Below, piece after piece: positions 1-8,658 of a stretch of 64,000 bases of DNA (position 1 is the first letter of the stretch; each line of letters begins with the position of its first letter). The translations under genes and the position numbers were made by a program. A model generated the notes under the pieces. The model did no database searches, was not told the DNA's origin, and saw only the letters and a list, made by a program, of their open reading frames with translations. The DNA lies in assembly GCA_041741095.1 (NCBI GenBank), contig JBGSKQ010000133.1:16713-80712 (forward strand). The letters are read 5' to 3'. Source of the stretch: UBA6168 sp041741095 (GTDB lineage Bacteria; Bacteroidota; Bacteroidia; Chitinophagales; Saprospiraceae).

Positions 1-33
1 GTTTTGGCGTAATTTGATTTCCTTCACTCAAAT

Positions 34-1245
34 TTATTTTTCAGTGACCTGAAAATATTCTGTTAAAATATTTTGTGCATTATTTTGCAATGAAATGAAA
101 TAATTTCCGGGGATCAAGCTTTGTTGAAATGGAATATTGAATTCGCCCATTCCTCCATTCTCCAGGCTGCCTGTTTGGATGGTTTTTCCAAAAATATCGC
201 TGATTGTATATTTATTGATAGAAGGAACCTGACCCAGTATTTTTATATTTATTTCATTGCCAATGGAAGGGTTGGGATACAATACGGTGGTATAATTGAT
301 ATAGTCCACCTGAAATGTTCCATTGTAGGTTTCAATATCATCGGTGTGGACATAAATATCAACCGGGTTGGTAAAGCTTTCATCTGCTCCATAGAAATAA
401 CCGAGTAAATGGGCAAATGTCCCTTTGCGGTAAAATTGGTATCGGTAATTCACATTGGTTTTTTGGCCTTGTGAAACGCCAAATGCTGTCAAAAGTGCAG
501 AAGGGGCAGGCTGCCCGGCCAGGTAAAAACTATCCAGCGTATATTCACTTGATTTATCCAACAATACATCGTATTCAATACTGGGGCCTGCGGACGTATA
601 AACCCGCATTTTGCCATAAGCAATAATAGTATCCTTGCGTACCCAGGTATAAGCATGTGTCACGGGCGCATTGTTCAGGCCAAAAGATGGTACATTCAAG
701 ATCATTTCCGTTACCCTGCGGCTATTGCTGTTCCAGGAACTATTGGCGGTAAATGGAAATTCAACTATCCGCCTGGGTTGATTGAGAATATAACTTTGCG
801 GCAGTATAAAAATACTATCACTTATATTGCCCGTAAAAGGCTGCAAAGTATTGGGCTGATAAGGCACATCTACGGCGATATCGTCTATTACATTTTCATT
901 GAAATCAAATTCTTGCCACATCTGATAGCCGAAACTGGTGTTGAAATATTTAAACATGCCCCGATAAACGTCAACACCTGCATCGGTGAATAAAGTAATC
1001 GTTTCAGGATGATAGGCAGCAAAATCCGGCATATTGCCAAAATAGGTGCTATAATCCCACTGCGCATCTTGTGCAATAGTGGGAACAGATGGTGCCATAC
1101 CAATGATGTTGTCGTAATTATAATTGACAGTTGGTACAGGCATGTCAGCCGCTTCGATGGTGATAGCCTGTGAATTGGCACAGTACCAAGAAAATACAGC
1201 AGCAATAATGAGCAATTGGGTTTTGTGCGTAAAATTTTTTTTCAT
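34..1245 (-). CDS. Secreted T9SS cargo protein, type A sorting domain
   Basis: A 403-residue exported protein of unknown function. It starts with a signal peptide (charged MKKNFTHK, hydrophobic core, cleavage near NSQA) and ends with a roughly 80-residue domain whose YPNPS motif is typical of the type A (Por secretion tail) C-terminal domain, which directs cargo across the outer membrane by the type IX system and is then removed. The central part (residues 25-315) resembles no family I recognise. I chose the ATG at 1245 because the reading frame upstream (to 1269) only adds residues before a complete signal peptide. A TACTTTTG box lies about 80 bases upstream. Confidence 0.85.
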   Translation of the reverse strand: MKKNFTHKTQLLIIAAVFSWYCANSQAITIEAADMPVPTVNYNYDNIIGMAPSVPTIAQDAQWDYSTYFGNMPDFAAYHPETITLFTDAGVDVYRGMFKYFNTSFGYQMWQEFDFNENVIDDIAVDVPYQPNTLQPFTGNISDSIFILPQSYILNQPRRIVEFPFTANSSWNSNSRRVTEMILNVPSFGLNNAPVTHAYTWVRKDTIIAYGKMRVYTSAGPSIEYDVLLDKSSEYTLDSFYLAGQPAPSALLTAFGVSQGQKTNVNYRYQFYRKGTFAHLLGYFYGADESFTNPVDIYVHTDDIETYNGTFQVDYINYTTVLYPNPSIGNEINIKILGQVPSINKYTISDIFGKTIQTGSLENGGMGEFNIPFQQSLIPGNYFISLQNNAQNILTEYFQVTEK

Positions 1246-1327
1246 GGAAGATTGTTTTGGAAAAAGCAAACACCAAAACTTTTTATGCTTGGGTGTTTTG
1301 CTGTGATGGTGTAAAATATTTGATGTC

Positions 1328-1335
1328 CAAAAGTA
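1328..1335 (-). promoter_or_regulatory. -7 promoter element for T9SS cargo gene
   Basis: Reads TACTTTTG on the minus strand, an exact match to the Bacteroidota -7 element TAnnTTTG. It would give a leader of about 75 bases for the gene starting at 1245. Confidence 0.5.
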
Positions 1336-1474
1336 TGCTGCCTTATCATGCCTATTGGGCCAATGTATATAAACAAGCTTCCCCGTGATGTGAACGCTGG
1401 GATTTTGTAAGTGAATTTGTAATATGGATATTGGCGGAAAGGAGATCGGGAAGAAGTAGGGCCAAAATGTCCGC

Positions 1475-3256
1475 TTATTGGCTTAAAAACAGTTCAAAGT
1501 TTGCCCCATTGTCATTCCATTGCCGCATTTTACCGCCCAATTGGCCGCTCAGGGAGCCTATTAATTTTTCACCAAAAGAGCCTTTTTTGTTGGGTTTTTC
1601 GGGCAGTCCACCTCCATTGTCTGCATAAAAAAAGCGAAGCCCACCTTCGACCTTTTCAAGTTGGATGGTAATGCTGGCTTGTTGTTTTCCATCAAAGGCA
1701 TATTTGAAGGAATTGGTCAGCAACTCGTTGAGGATGAGGCTCATAGGCATTGCCTTGTCCACATCTATTTCTTTTGTTTTGAAATGAAAATTGAAATCCA
1801 CAGAGCCTGGTGGAAAGTTGTAAGCGAAGGCGATTTTCTCCGATAAATCCACGGCAAATTGCTGCATGTTGACCAAAGTAATTCCTTCCTCCTGGTACAG
1901 CCGCTGGTGGATAAGCGACATGGCCTCCACCCGCAATTGCCCGGCCTTGATGGCGGCTGCGGCATTTTCGTCGCCAATCTGGCGGGACTGCAAGCGCAGC
2001 AGGCTGCTCACCAATTGCAGGTTATTTTTTACCCGGTGGTGCAATTCCCGCATCAACAAATCGAGTTGTTCGTTTTGCCGTTGAATCTGATCATTGCTGC
2101 TGGCAAGTTCTTGGTTGGCCGAAATGGTTTTTTGGCGCTGTTGCCAAAACAAAAATGACAAAAAAGCCAATATGGCCAAGCCAATGGCCAAGCCCCATTT
2201 TTCCATGCGTGTCCGGGCCAATTCCGATTGTTGCTGCATAATTTGCGCTTCTTTTTTGGCCGTTTCATACTGGGTTTGAAGGCTTTGCATCGTGCGGTTT
2301 TTCTCATCGGTAAAGGTCGAATCCTTGAGTGCCTGAAAGTTTTTTAAAAACCTGTAAGCTTGTTCAAATTGTCCATTTTTTTCATACAATTCGATGAGAA
2401 AAGGGAAGGCTTCAAATTGCCCTTCTTGTTCGTCGTAAGCCACCATCAAATCCCAGGATTTTTTGGCAAATCGCAGCGCTTCCTGGTATTTTCCTTCCCG
2501 GTCCAGCACGATGGCATTTAGTTGCAAAGGATAGGCTTCGAATACCTCCATGCCCACCGTAGGCACCCATTCTTCTACTTCTCTGATACATTCCCTTGCT
2601 TTGGCAAGCTGGTTTTTTCGACAGTAATATTCCACCAAATGGTAGTTGAGCACAATTAAACCTTGGGCATTTTCCGTCCGCTTGGCAATGTCCATAGCTT
2701 CCCGTAAAGTGTTGAGATAGTACAGGTTATCCCGAAATTCAGTTTGGTTGATGGCATAAGCCAGGTTGACAAGGCAGGTCAAGGCCAAATCTTCCCGCTG
2801 AATGGATTTGGCCAAATCAATCCCTTCCTGAAACAGGGCAAAAGAGGCTTTTGCATTGTATTCGCTGAGCGAAGTGCCTGCTTCAAAAAGCCCTTTGCAC
2901 ACCAGTTCGGGTTCATTCATGGCTTTGAATTGCCCCACACATTCCATTGCCAGCGTGTAGGATGCTTCAAAATTGCCCTTGATTCGGTGGCCCAATGCAA
3001 TGATCAAGTTGCGTATGATACTTTGTAAATGATTAGGATATTTTTTGGCAAAAGGCTCCGTGGCATTGATCCAATGTTCAAATTCATTCGGCTCGTAGGC
3101 TGAAATATCTTCCAGGATGGCCACGGCTGTAGCATACTGAATACTGTCGTTTTTTGAACTTTCAAAAATAAGCTGGAGGCTGTCCCGATACGATGACTGT
3201 GCGGCAATAGCAAGCGGGAGAAAATATGTAACCAGTTGAATGAAAAAACGCAGCAT
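1475..3256 (-). CDS. TPR-containing sensor histidine kinase (HisKA_2 type)
   Basis: 593 residues. A signal peptide is followed by a periplasmic helical TPR-like region (about 25-330), a coiled coil, one membrane helix (about 352-372), a second coiled coil, then a HisKA_2 dimerisation box with the phospho-acceptor motif ELHHRVKNNLQ (His at about 405-406) and an HATPase domain (N-box NELLTNSFKYAF; glycine-rich DNGGGLPE). It should autophosphorylate and pass phosphate to the response regulator encoded 8 bases upstream in the same operon. The signal sensed is unknown; periplasmic TPRs suggest a protein or peptide partner. Confidence 0.93.
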   Translation of the reverse strand: MLRFFIQLVTYFLPLAIAAQSSYRDSLQLIFESSKNDSIQYATAVAILEDISAYEPNEFEHWINATEPFAKKYPNHLQSIIRNLIIALGHRIKGNFEASYTLAMECVGQFKAMNEPELVCKGLFEAGTSLSEYNAKASFALFQEGIDLAKSIQREDLALTCLVNLAYAINQTEFRDNLYYLNTLREAMDIAKRTENAQGLIVLNYHLVEYYCRKNQLAKARECIREVEEWVPTVGMEVFEAYPLQLNAIVLDREGKYQEALRFAKKSWDLMVAYDEQEGQFEAFPFLIELYEKNGQFEQAYRFLKNFQALKDSTFTDEKNRTMQSLQTQYETAKKEAQIMQQQSELARTRMEKWGLAIGLAILAFLSFLFWQQRQKTISANQELASSNDQIQRQNEQLDLLMRELHHRVKNNLQLVSSLLRLQSRQIGDENAAAAIKAGQLRVEAMSLIHQRLYQEEGITLVNMQQFAVDLSEKIAFAYNFPPGSVDFNFHFKTKEIDVDKAMPMSLILNELLTNSFKYAFDGKQQASITIQLEKVEGGLRFFYADNGGGLPEKPNKKGSFGEKLIGSLSGQLGGKMRQWNDNGANFELFLSQ

Positions 3257-3264
3257 GTTGATTT

Positions 3265-4032
3265 TTATGAAAATTCAAAGCCCCCAATAAATTCATCACG
3301 GTAGGACCCGCCGATAGGAATTTCGTGTCCCGCAATGCTTACTTCCTGGTCGGTAAAACTTTCGATATTCAAGCGATTGACTGCATAAGAACGGTGGATG
3401 CGCACCAGAGGCGGATAGTGCAGTTTTTCAATTACTTGTTGAAGGCCCAAGCGAAGGCTGTATTTTTTGTCCCTGGTAATCAAGTCTGTGTAAACGCCGT
3501 CAGCTTGGCAATAGAGCAAGTCTTCCGGTATAAACTTGACAAATTTGTAATTCTGTTTGATAAAAATGGCCGTTTCTGTTCGCAGGATATTGTCTGCCGT
3601 CAGGGCTGCTTTTTCTGGGGTGGAATTGGCGGGCATTGGCAGCGAGGCGCTTTTATGGAAAGCAAAATTGTGGAGCGCCATCTCAATGGCGAGGTAAAGG
3701 TTTTTTTCGTCAAACGGCTTGGCCAAGTAAGCGGACGGAAAGGTTGCCTTGGCCCTTTCAACAGTAGGGATATCTGTTTGGGCTGTGAGGTAAATAAGCG
3801 GCACTGGTCGTAGTTTTCTGATTTGAAGGGCCGTGTCCACCCCATCCATTTCGCCCCTTAGATGAATGTCCATCAGTACAATGTCAATACTTTTTTCCTT
3901 GAATAAAGACAAGGCTTCCTGACCCGAAGCGACTGGGCCGGCCACCACATAGCCCATCATTTCCAAGCGGTCGGCCAGGTCCATTGCCAGGATGGCTTCG
4001 TCTTCCACGATAAGGACTGTGATTTTTCCCAT
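3265..4032 (-). CDS. LytTR-family response regulator
   Basis: 255 residues. An N-terminal receiver domain (acidic pair D11/E12, phospho-acceptor D55 in VLMDIHL, T83, K105 in LAKPF) is joined by a linker to a C-terminal LytTR DNA-binding domain (about 150-250, with the typical VRIHRSYAVN stretch). It lies directly before the histidine kinase gene and is presumably its partner. LytTR regulators bind direct repeats upstream of target genes; no target can be named here. A TAGTTTTG box ends about 30 bases upstream of the ATG. Confidence 0.95.
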   Translation of the reverse strand: MGKITVLIVEDEAILAMDLADRLEMMGYVVAGPVASGQEALSLFKEKSIDIVLMDIHLRGEMDGVDTALQIRKLRPVPLIYLTAQTDIPTVERAKATFPSAYLAKPFDEKNLYLAIEMALHNFAFHKSASLPMPANSTPEKAALTADNILRTETAIFIKQNYKFVKFIPEDLLYCQADGVYTDLITRDKKYSLRLGLQQVIEKLHYPPLVRIHRSYAVNRLNIESFTDQEVSIAGHEIPIGGSYRDEFIGGFEFS

Positions 4033-4062
4033 TTAATCTTCAATTCTTGTATATTATTTGGT

Positions 4063-4070
4063 CAAAACTA
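4063..4070 (-). promoter_or_regulatory. -7 promoter element for the two-component operon
   Basis: TAGTTTTG on the minus strand matches TAnnTTTG; it gives a leader of about 25 bases for the response regulator/kinase operon. Confidence 0.5.
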
Positions 4071-4166
4071 TGGCCAAATGTGGGCGAAGATAAACAGCGC
4101 TTCAGCCTGCGGAACAAAAAAAGGCCTACAACTTCCGTTGCAGACCTTTGTCTCGTTTTGCATAAG

Positions 4167-4250
4167 TGCCGAAAGAGGGACTCGAACCCTCACGCCCGTG
4201 AAGACACACGCCCCTGAAACGTGCGCGTCTACCAATTCCGCCATTTCGGC
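4167..4250 (-). tRNA. tRNA-Leu (CAG)
   Basis: 84 bases. Acceptor stem GCCGAAA/TTTCGGC pairs perfectly with discriminator A. The anticodon stem CACGT/GCGTG encloses loop TTCAGGG, giving anticodon CAG. The long variable arm and the GGTTCGAGTCC T-loop fit class II tRNA-Leu. CCA is not encoded. Confidence 0.96.
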
Positions 4251-4334
4251 CAAAAAAAAGAAGTGAGCGGTGGGAAGGATGTGCAGACTTGACAATCCGC
4301 CTTGCTTTCCTCACCCCTCACTTCAAAAAAAGGG

Positions 4335-4418
4335 TACCGAAGGTGGGACTCGAACCCACACGATGTCGCCATCACTGGATTTTGAGTCCAGCGCGTCTAC
4401 CAGTTCCGCCACTTCGGC
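4335..4418 (-). tRNA. tRNA-Leu (CAA)
   Basis: 84 bases. Acceptor stem GCCGAAG/CTTCGGT has one G-U pair at position 1-72. Anticodon stem CTGGA/TCCAG with loop CTCAAAA gives anticodon CAA. Long variable arm as in class II tRNA-Leu. It lies 84 bases upstream of tRNA-Leu(CAG) in the same direction, probably co-transcribed. CCA is not encoded. Confidence 0.96.
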
Positions 4419-4500
4419 TTTTTTAGGCGAGTTCGCTTCGCAAAGTGCTGAAAACGAACATTTTATGTCAAAGAAAAACAAATAGTGGGAACCCTAATTT

Positions 4501-5037
4501 CTATACTTCCTTTGAAGCGGGTGCAAATCTATCCAAATTTTCCTGAATTCTCCAAAGGTATCTTTTCTTGAAAAAAAAATCTTTTACAATTTCTAAATCG
4601 CCTGGCCTGGAACTGTTTTCGTCAAATGCCCGCAGGATGGGCATCACATCGTCCAAAAGATTTTGTTCGAGCGACGCCAAGTCGGATTTTGCTTTTTGGT
4701 AAATATCAACGTCAAATCCAAATTCCAGTTCCATAATGGCTTCGTTGAATTCCATCATCTCCATCAGGAAATCCTGGGGTACCTCGTTTTTGCCTTCTTC
4801 TGCCAATATTCCTTTTTGTTCCAGGATATAACCCATCCTTTTATCAAAATCGGACAGGGTTCGGTAAGCCTCGTTATTGAAGGTGGAAAGTTCCAGGGTA
4901 TCGGCCTGTTTTTCGTCTGATTCCAGGGTAAAAAAATCAGGATGGGATTGCTTGCTTTTTTGCAAGAAGCGCTTCTTTAGTTCACTTTCATCCAATAAAA
5001 AGGAAACTGGAAGATCATAAAACTCGAAATACTGCAT
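4501..5037 (-). CDS. hscB: Fe-S cluster co-chaperone HscB
   Basis: 178 residues, the usual family size. An N-terminal J domain carries the HPD motif (H32-P33-D34), followed by the C-terminal helical HscB oligomerisation domain. HscB delivers the scaffold IscU to the Hsp70 HscA during iron-sulfur cluster assembly. No other isc/suf genes are visible nearby. It follows rseP, separated by a strong 16-bp hairpin. Confidence 0.9.
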   Translation of the reverse strand: MQYFEFYDLPVSFLLDESELKKRFLQKSKQSHPDFFTLESDEKQADTLELSTFNNEAYRTLSDFDKRMGYILEQKGILAEEGKNEVPQDFLMEMMEFNEAIMELEFGFDVDIYQKAKSDLASLEQNLLDDVMPILRAFDENSSRPGDLEIVKDFFFKKRYLWRIQENLDRFAPASKEV

Positions 5038-5049
5038 AATCGGACTTTA

Positions 5050-5087
5050 GCTTCTCCCCGGCCCCGCCTTTGGGGCCGGGGAGAAGC
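5050..5087. terminator. Strong hairpin between rseP and hscB
   Basis: Perfect 16-bp GC-rich stem (GCTTCTCCCCGGCCCC and its complement) with a 6-base loop, starting 6 bases past the rseP stop. No clear U tract follows on the minus strand, so it may terminate, attenuate or protect the rseP transcript 3' end. Confidence 0.6.
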
Positions 5088-5093
5088 AGTCTT

Positions 5094-6485
5094 TTAGAAA
5101 AACCTCGAAATATCCAGGCCAAGGGCATAAACCATGATGGCAATTAAAATTACAAAACCTGCCATGGTAGAATATTCCATCACCTTGTCGCTCGGTTTTT
5201 TGCCAGTCAGCACCTCGAATAGCAGGAACATGACGTGGCCGCCATCAAGCGCAGGGATAGGCAAAAGGTTGATGAATGCCAAAATCAGTGACAAAAAGGC
5301 CGTCATTTGCCAAAAGCGTTGCCAGTCCCAAGTGGAAGGGAACATAGAACCTATGGTAAGGAAGCTTCCCAAGCTATCGCTGGCCTTGATTTTACCCCTG
5401 AACATCTGTCCAAATGCGCTGATTTGGTTGCCCAAAAAATCAATGCCTTCGCTGACGCCAGCGGGTATAGCTTCTCCCAAGGTGTATTCCTGGTGGGCAA
5501 AATCAAAGAAATGCCCCAATGGGTAAGGCCCTGCCCCTATCCTACCCTCCGCTGTGGTCGTCAAGGCAATATTCAAGGTGTCGGTCCTGTTGGCGGTTGA
5601 GTCGGTTCTCAGTACCGTGACACTGATCTGTTTGTTTTTGTAGGATTCCTGATCAATGGTTTCAAAAAAGTCATTGAAATAGGGGGTTGACTTGCCGTCA
5701 AGGGCGATTACCTGGTCGCCAACTTTCATGTTCGCCAATTCGGCGGGCAGTTTTTCACATTTTTTCTTCAAAAAATTGCCAGTACATTTTTCATCAAAAC
5801 GCCCGATCACAAAGGGTATTTGTGGGGCGATGATGGAAAAACCTTTGTTTTCGTATTTGGAAAGGGATTGGGCAATATCCTCGCTGACCGGGAGATCCAG
5901 TTTTTGGCCATTCCGTTCTACCGAGATGCTGCGGGCCTCATTGATGATGATTTCCGTTTTTAAAATTCCGCTGTTGAATTCTTCAAATTGCTTGTCGCCT
6001 ACCGACAGGATTTTGTCGCCTTTTTCAATGCCGATCAGCCTACCGATACTGTCAGGAGCCACTCCATAAGCTAGGTTATCATTTGGCAAGTAGTCACGGC
6101 CATAGTTCCAGAAAATCATGGAGTAAATGAAAAAGCCCAAGATAAAATTGACCGTCACCCCGCCCACCATGATGATGAGTCGCTGCCAGGCTGGCTTGGA
6201 TCGGAACTCCCAAGGCTGAGGCGGTTCTTTCATTTGCTCCGTATCGAAGCTCTCGTCTATCATGCCCGCTATTTTCACGTAGCCGCCCAATGGCAGCCAG
6301 CCGATGCCGTATTCCGTTTCGCCTTTTTTTGTTTTGAACAAAGAAAACCAGGGATCAAAAAAGAGGTAGAATTTTTCCACCCTTGTCTTGAACCATTTGG
6401 CAGGGAAAAAGTGGCCCATCTCGTGGAGGATGATGAGGATGGAAAGGCTCAATACCAACTGCCCCACCTTTATTAATATATCCAT
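5094..6485 (-). CDS. rseP: RIP metalloprotease RseP (site-2 protease)
   Basis: 463 residues. The zinc site HEMGH (H21, E22, H25) lies in the first membrane helix, two PDZ-like segments occupy the middle, and the second zinc-site motif (PALDGGHV) lies in the C-terminal membrane part. It performs intramembrane proteolysis of anti-sigma factors or signal-peptide remnants. I chose the start at MDILIKVGQL because family members begin a few residues before the first membrane helix; a longer frame reaches 6533. A TACTTTTG box lies at 6567-6574. Confidence 0.93.
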   Translation of the reverse strand: MDILIKVGQLVLSLSILIILHEMGHFFPAKWFKTRVEKFYLFFDPWFSLFKTKKGETEYGIGWLPLGGYVKIAGMIDESFDTEQMKEPPQPWEFRSKPAWQRLIIMVGGVTVNFILGFFIYSMIFWNYGRDYLPNDNLAYGVAPDSIGRLIGIEKGDKILSVGDKQFEEFNSGILKTEIIINEARSISVERNGQKLDLPVSEDIAQSLSKYENKGFSIIAPQIPFVIGRFDEKCTGNFLKKKCEKLPAELANMKVGDQVIALDGKSTPYFNDFFETIDQESYKNKQISVTVLRTDSTANRTDTLNIALTTTAEGRIGAGPYPLGHFFDFAHQEYTLGEAIPAGVSEGIDFLGNQISAFGQMFRGKIKASDSLGSFLTIGSMFPSTWDWQRFWQMTAFLSLILAFINLLPIPALDGGHVMFLLFEVLTGKKPSDKVMEYSTMAGFVILIAIMVYALGLDISRFF

Positions 6486-6566
6486 TGTGCTTTGGTTGGC
6501 AATGGGCAACATTCCACGTGGCTTGTTGCGCAAGGCCTGTTTTTGTTAGTTTTTTGAAAACGCCCG

Positions 6567-6574
6567 CAAAAGTA
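6567..6574 (-). promoter_or_regulatory. -7 promoter element for rseP
   Basis: TACTTTTG followed by CGG on the minus strand; matches TAnnTTTGCG, the extended form seen repeatedly in this window. Confidence 0.5.
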
Positions 6575-6672
6575 AATGGATTACCAACTTTTACCGAATT
6601 TTTCGTCCGTTACAACCATTCTTAGGTAGAAAAGTTTGCACCTGCTGTCGTACTTCACGTTTTCCGAAAAAC

Positions 6673-6680
6673 TACATTTG
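6673..6680 (+). promoter_or_regulatory. -7 promoter element touching the rsmE start
   Basis: TACATTTG followed by CGGC lies only 4 bases before the rsmE ATG at 6685. If used, transcription would begin at or next to the start codon, producing a leaderless message. Confidence 0.45.
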
Positions 6681-6684
6681 CGGC

Positions 6685-7398
6685 ATGAACCTGTTTTATA
6701 CGACCGATATCCGAGGCGATTTCGCCTATTTGGGCGAGGAGGAAGCCAGACATTGCAGCCAGGTTTTGAGAAAAAAGCCGGGAGATACCCTCTTTTTGGT
6801 GGACGGCAAGGGCGGATGGAACGAAGGCATCATTGACGAAATCAATAAGCGGGAAGTGGCGGTGAAAATTGGTTTTTCACAAATAGAAAAAGGGAAACGG
6901 GACTTCTACCTCCACATGGCCATTGCCCCAACCAAAAACATGGATCGTTTTGAGTGGTTTTTGGAAAAATGCACCGAACTGGGCATTGACGAAATCACCC
7001 CGCTGCAATGCGACCACTCCGAACGGGTAAAAATCCGTTTGGACAGATTGGATAAAATATTGCTCGCTGCCATGAAACAAAGCCTGCGGGCCTACCTTCC
7101 CCAATTGAACGATTTAACTAATTTTGAGGCTTTTGTAAAAAAACAGGCAACCAATGTTGGGGCACAGCGTTTCATAGCGCACTGCCAGGCGGACAATTTG
7201 CCACACCTAAAAGACAACTGCCTGCCGGGCAATGGCGTTATCATCCTCATTGGGCCGGAAGGGGATTTTTCAAAGGAAGAAATCCAAATCGCCGAAGCCA
7301 GTGGTTTTAAATCCATCAGCCTTGGCCAGGCCAGGCTCAGGACTGAAACAGCGGGCATCGCTGCCTGCCACATTGCCAACTTGTTGAACGAGCCATGA
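6685..7398 (+). CDS. rsmE: 16S rRNA (uracil-1498-N3)-methyltransferase RsmE
   Basis: 237 residues with the family N-terminus (MNLFYT), a PUA-like N-terminal domain and a C-terminal SPOUT methyltransferase domain. The knot motifs LIGPEGDF (near 192) and LGQARLRTETAG near the end bind S-adenosylmethionine. It methylates U1498 of 16S rRNA. It appears to be transcribed alone, from a promoter box abutting the ATG and ending in an imperfect hairpin. Confidence 0.96.
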   Translation: MNLFYTTDIRGDFAYLGEEEARHCSQVLRKKPGDTLFLVDGKGGWNEGIIDEINKREVAVKIGFSQIEKGKRDFYLHMAIAPTKNMDRFEWFLEKCTELGIDEITPLQCDHSERVKIRLDRLDKILLAAMKQSLRAYLPQLNDLTNFEAFVKKQATNVGAQRFIAHCQADNLPHLKDNCLPGNGVIILIGPEGDFSKEEIQIAEASGFKSISLGQARLRTETAGIAACHIANLLNEP

Positions 7399-7431
7399 GG
7401 CTGGTTAGCCTAAAATGTGTTTTTGTGTTTA

Positions 7432-7487
7432 GGTATTTGAGTGTTTATATTCAAACACATAAATACATCAACACAAATGCGAACATT
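7432..7487 (+). terminator. Imperfect stem-loop after rsmE
   Basis: TTTGTGTT pairs with AACACAAA and GTGTTT with AAACAC, with further A-T pairs between; a long AT-rich hairpin 33 bases past the rsmE stop. Confidence 0.5.
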
Positions 7488-7523
7488 CCCAAGATTTGTC
7501 AAAGCACCAAATAAAAAAGCCTT

Positions 7524-8171
7524 ATGCGTTTCTTATTGCTGTTCTTGTTTTTGATCCCCCATTTTTCAAAAGATACCTTGCCCATGAAATTGGGCCTGCT
7601 GAAATACAATGGCGGCGGCGATTGGTACGCCAATCCTACAGCCTTGCCCAACCTCGCCAAATTTTGCAATGAAAGCCTCGGCACCGATTTCGACCCCGAC
7701 TATGGGACGGTGGAAGTAGGCAGTGCGGAATTGTTCAACTTCCCTTTTGTTCACATGACCGGGCATGGTAACGTGGTTTTTTCTGATGTCGAGGCGGAAA
7801 ACTTGCGCAACTACCTTATCGGCGGCGGCTTTCTGCACATTGACGATAATTATGGCATGGATCCTTTTGTGCGCCCGGCCATGAAAAAGGTGTTCCCGGA
7901 ATTGGAGTTTATAGAATTGCCTTTTCAGCATCCCGTTTACCACCAGAAATTTGAATTTAAAAACGGTCTGCCCAAAATCCACAAGCACGACGAGAAGATT
8001 CCGCAAGGATTTGGCCTGATCAGGGAAGGTAGGTTGATCTGTTTTTACAGTTTTGAGTGCGACTTGGGAGACGGTTGGGAAGATCCCGAAGTTCACAAAG
8101 ATCCGGAGGAAAAACGCCGCCAAGCCCTGATGATGGGAGCCAACCTTGTGCAATACGTTTTTCAGCAGTGA
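7524..8171 (+). CDS. DUF4159 domain protein, exported
   Basis: 215 residues: an N-terminal hydrophobic signal segment, then a DUF4159 domain beginning at LLKYNGGGDWYANP. The region around IGGGFLHIDDNYGMD resembles the nucleotide or amidotransferase-like fold described for this family, which is often found with MoxR/aerotolerance-type genes; none of those is present here. Molecular function is unknown. It converges on yidD with only 4 bases between the stop codons. Confidence 0.88.
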   Translation: MRFLLLFLFLIPHFSKDTLPMKLGLLKYNGGGDWYANPTALPNLAKFCNESLGTDFDPDYGTVEVGSAELFNFPFVHMTGHGNVVFSDVEAENLRNYLIGGGFLHIDDNYGMDPFVRPAMKKVFPELEFIELPFQHPVYHQKFEFKNGLPKIHKHDEKIPQGFGLIREGRLICFYSFECDLGDGWEDPEVHKDPEEKRRQALMMGANLVQYVFQQ

Positions 8172-8175
8172 AGCG

Positions 8176-8457
8176 CTAAATGCTGTGCTTGTTCCCCCTC
8201 TTTTTCGCCTTCTTTTCTTGTCTGGAAAGTTTCTTTTTCGGCACCGGGTCATAGCCGCCGTCCGACCAGGGATGGCAACTAAAAAAGCGCTTCGTTCCCA
8301 GCCAAAGCCCCTTAGCAATGCCCCATTCTTCAATGGCTTCGATCATGTAGGTGGAACAAGTGGGCTGATATCGGCAGGAAGGCGGAAACAAGGGTGAAAC
8401 AAACCGTTTGTAGAAACGGATAGGCAGGATAAAAATCAACTTGAAAAATTGCTCCAT
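8176..8457 (-). CDS. yidD: Membrane protein insertion efficiency factor YidD
   Basis: 93 residues. The conserved region FYKRFVSPLFPPSCRY...CSTYMIEAIEEWG carries the two family cysteines and an amphipathic N-terminal helix; a basic tail (PVPKKKLSRQEKKAKKRG) follows. YidD helps YidC insert inner-membrane proteins. The start at MEQFFKLIFI fits family length; a longer frame to 8544 would add 29 residues. It lies apart from yidC and rpmH here. Confidence 0.9.
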   Translation of the reverse strand: MEQFFKLIFILPIRFYKRFVSPLFPPSCRYQPTCSTYMIEAIEEWGIAKGLWLGTKRFFSCHPWSDGGYDPVPKKKLSRQEKKAKKRGNKHSI

Positions 8458-8633
8458 GAATAATATCGGCTGAGGGCCGCAATATAAAATGCGATAAACT
8501 ATTTGGGCAAGCATTAACGGCTTTTCACTTTCGATTAACACCATCTATTGCTATAAGTTTTTAAAATTTGCAGGTGAAAAATGCCAATTGCCACGGCCAA
8601 TCAGCCGTATCTTTTCATTCTGGTTTTTTCAGC

Positions 8634-8641
8634 TACTTTTG
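8634..8641 (+). promoter_or_regulatory. -7 promoter element for the DUF1599-DoxX operon
   Basis: TACTTTTG followed by CGC. It lies inside the long reading frame that begins at 8581, which argues that translation starts downstream of it. Confidence 0.5.
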
Positions 8642-8658
8642 CGCAAAAACAAGGTCGA

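Noticed and set aside
8581..8658. Upstream ATG extension of the DUF1599 gene
   Set aside because: It would place a promoter-like TACTTTTG inside the coding region and adds residues not typical of the family; retained only as an alternative.
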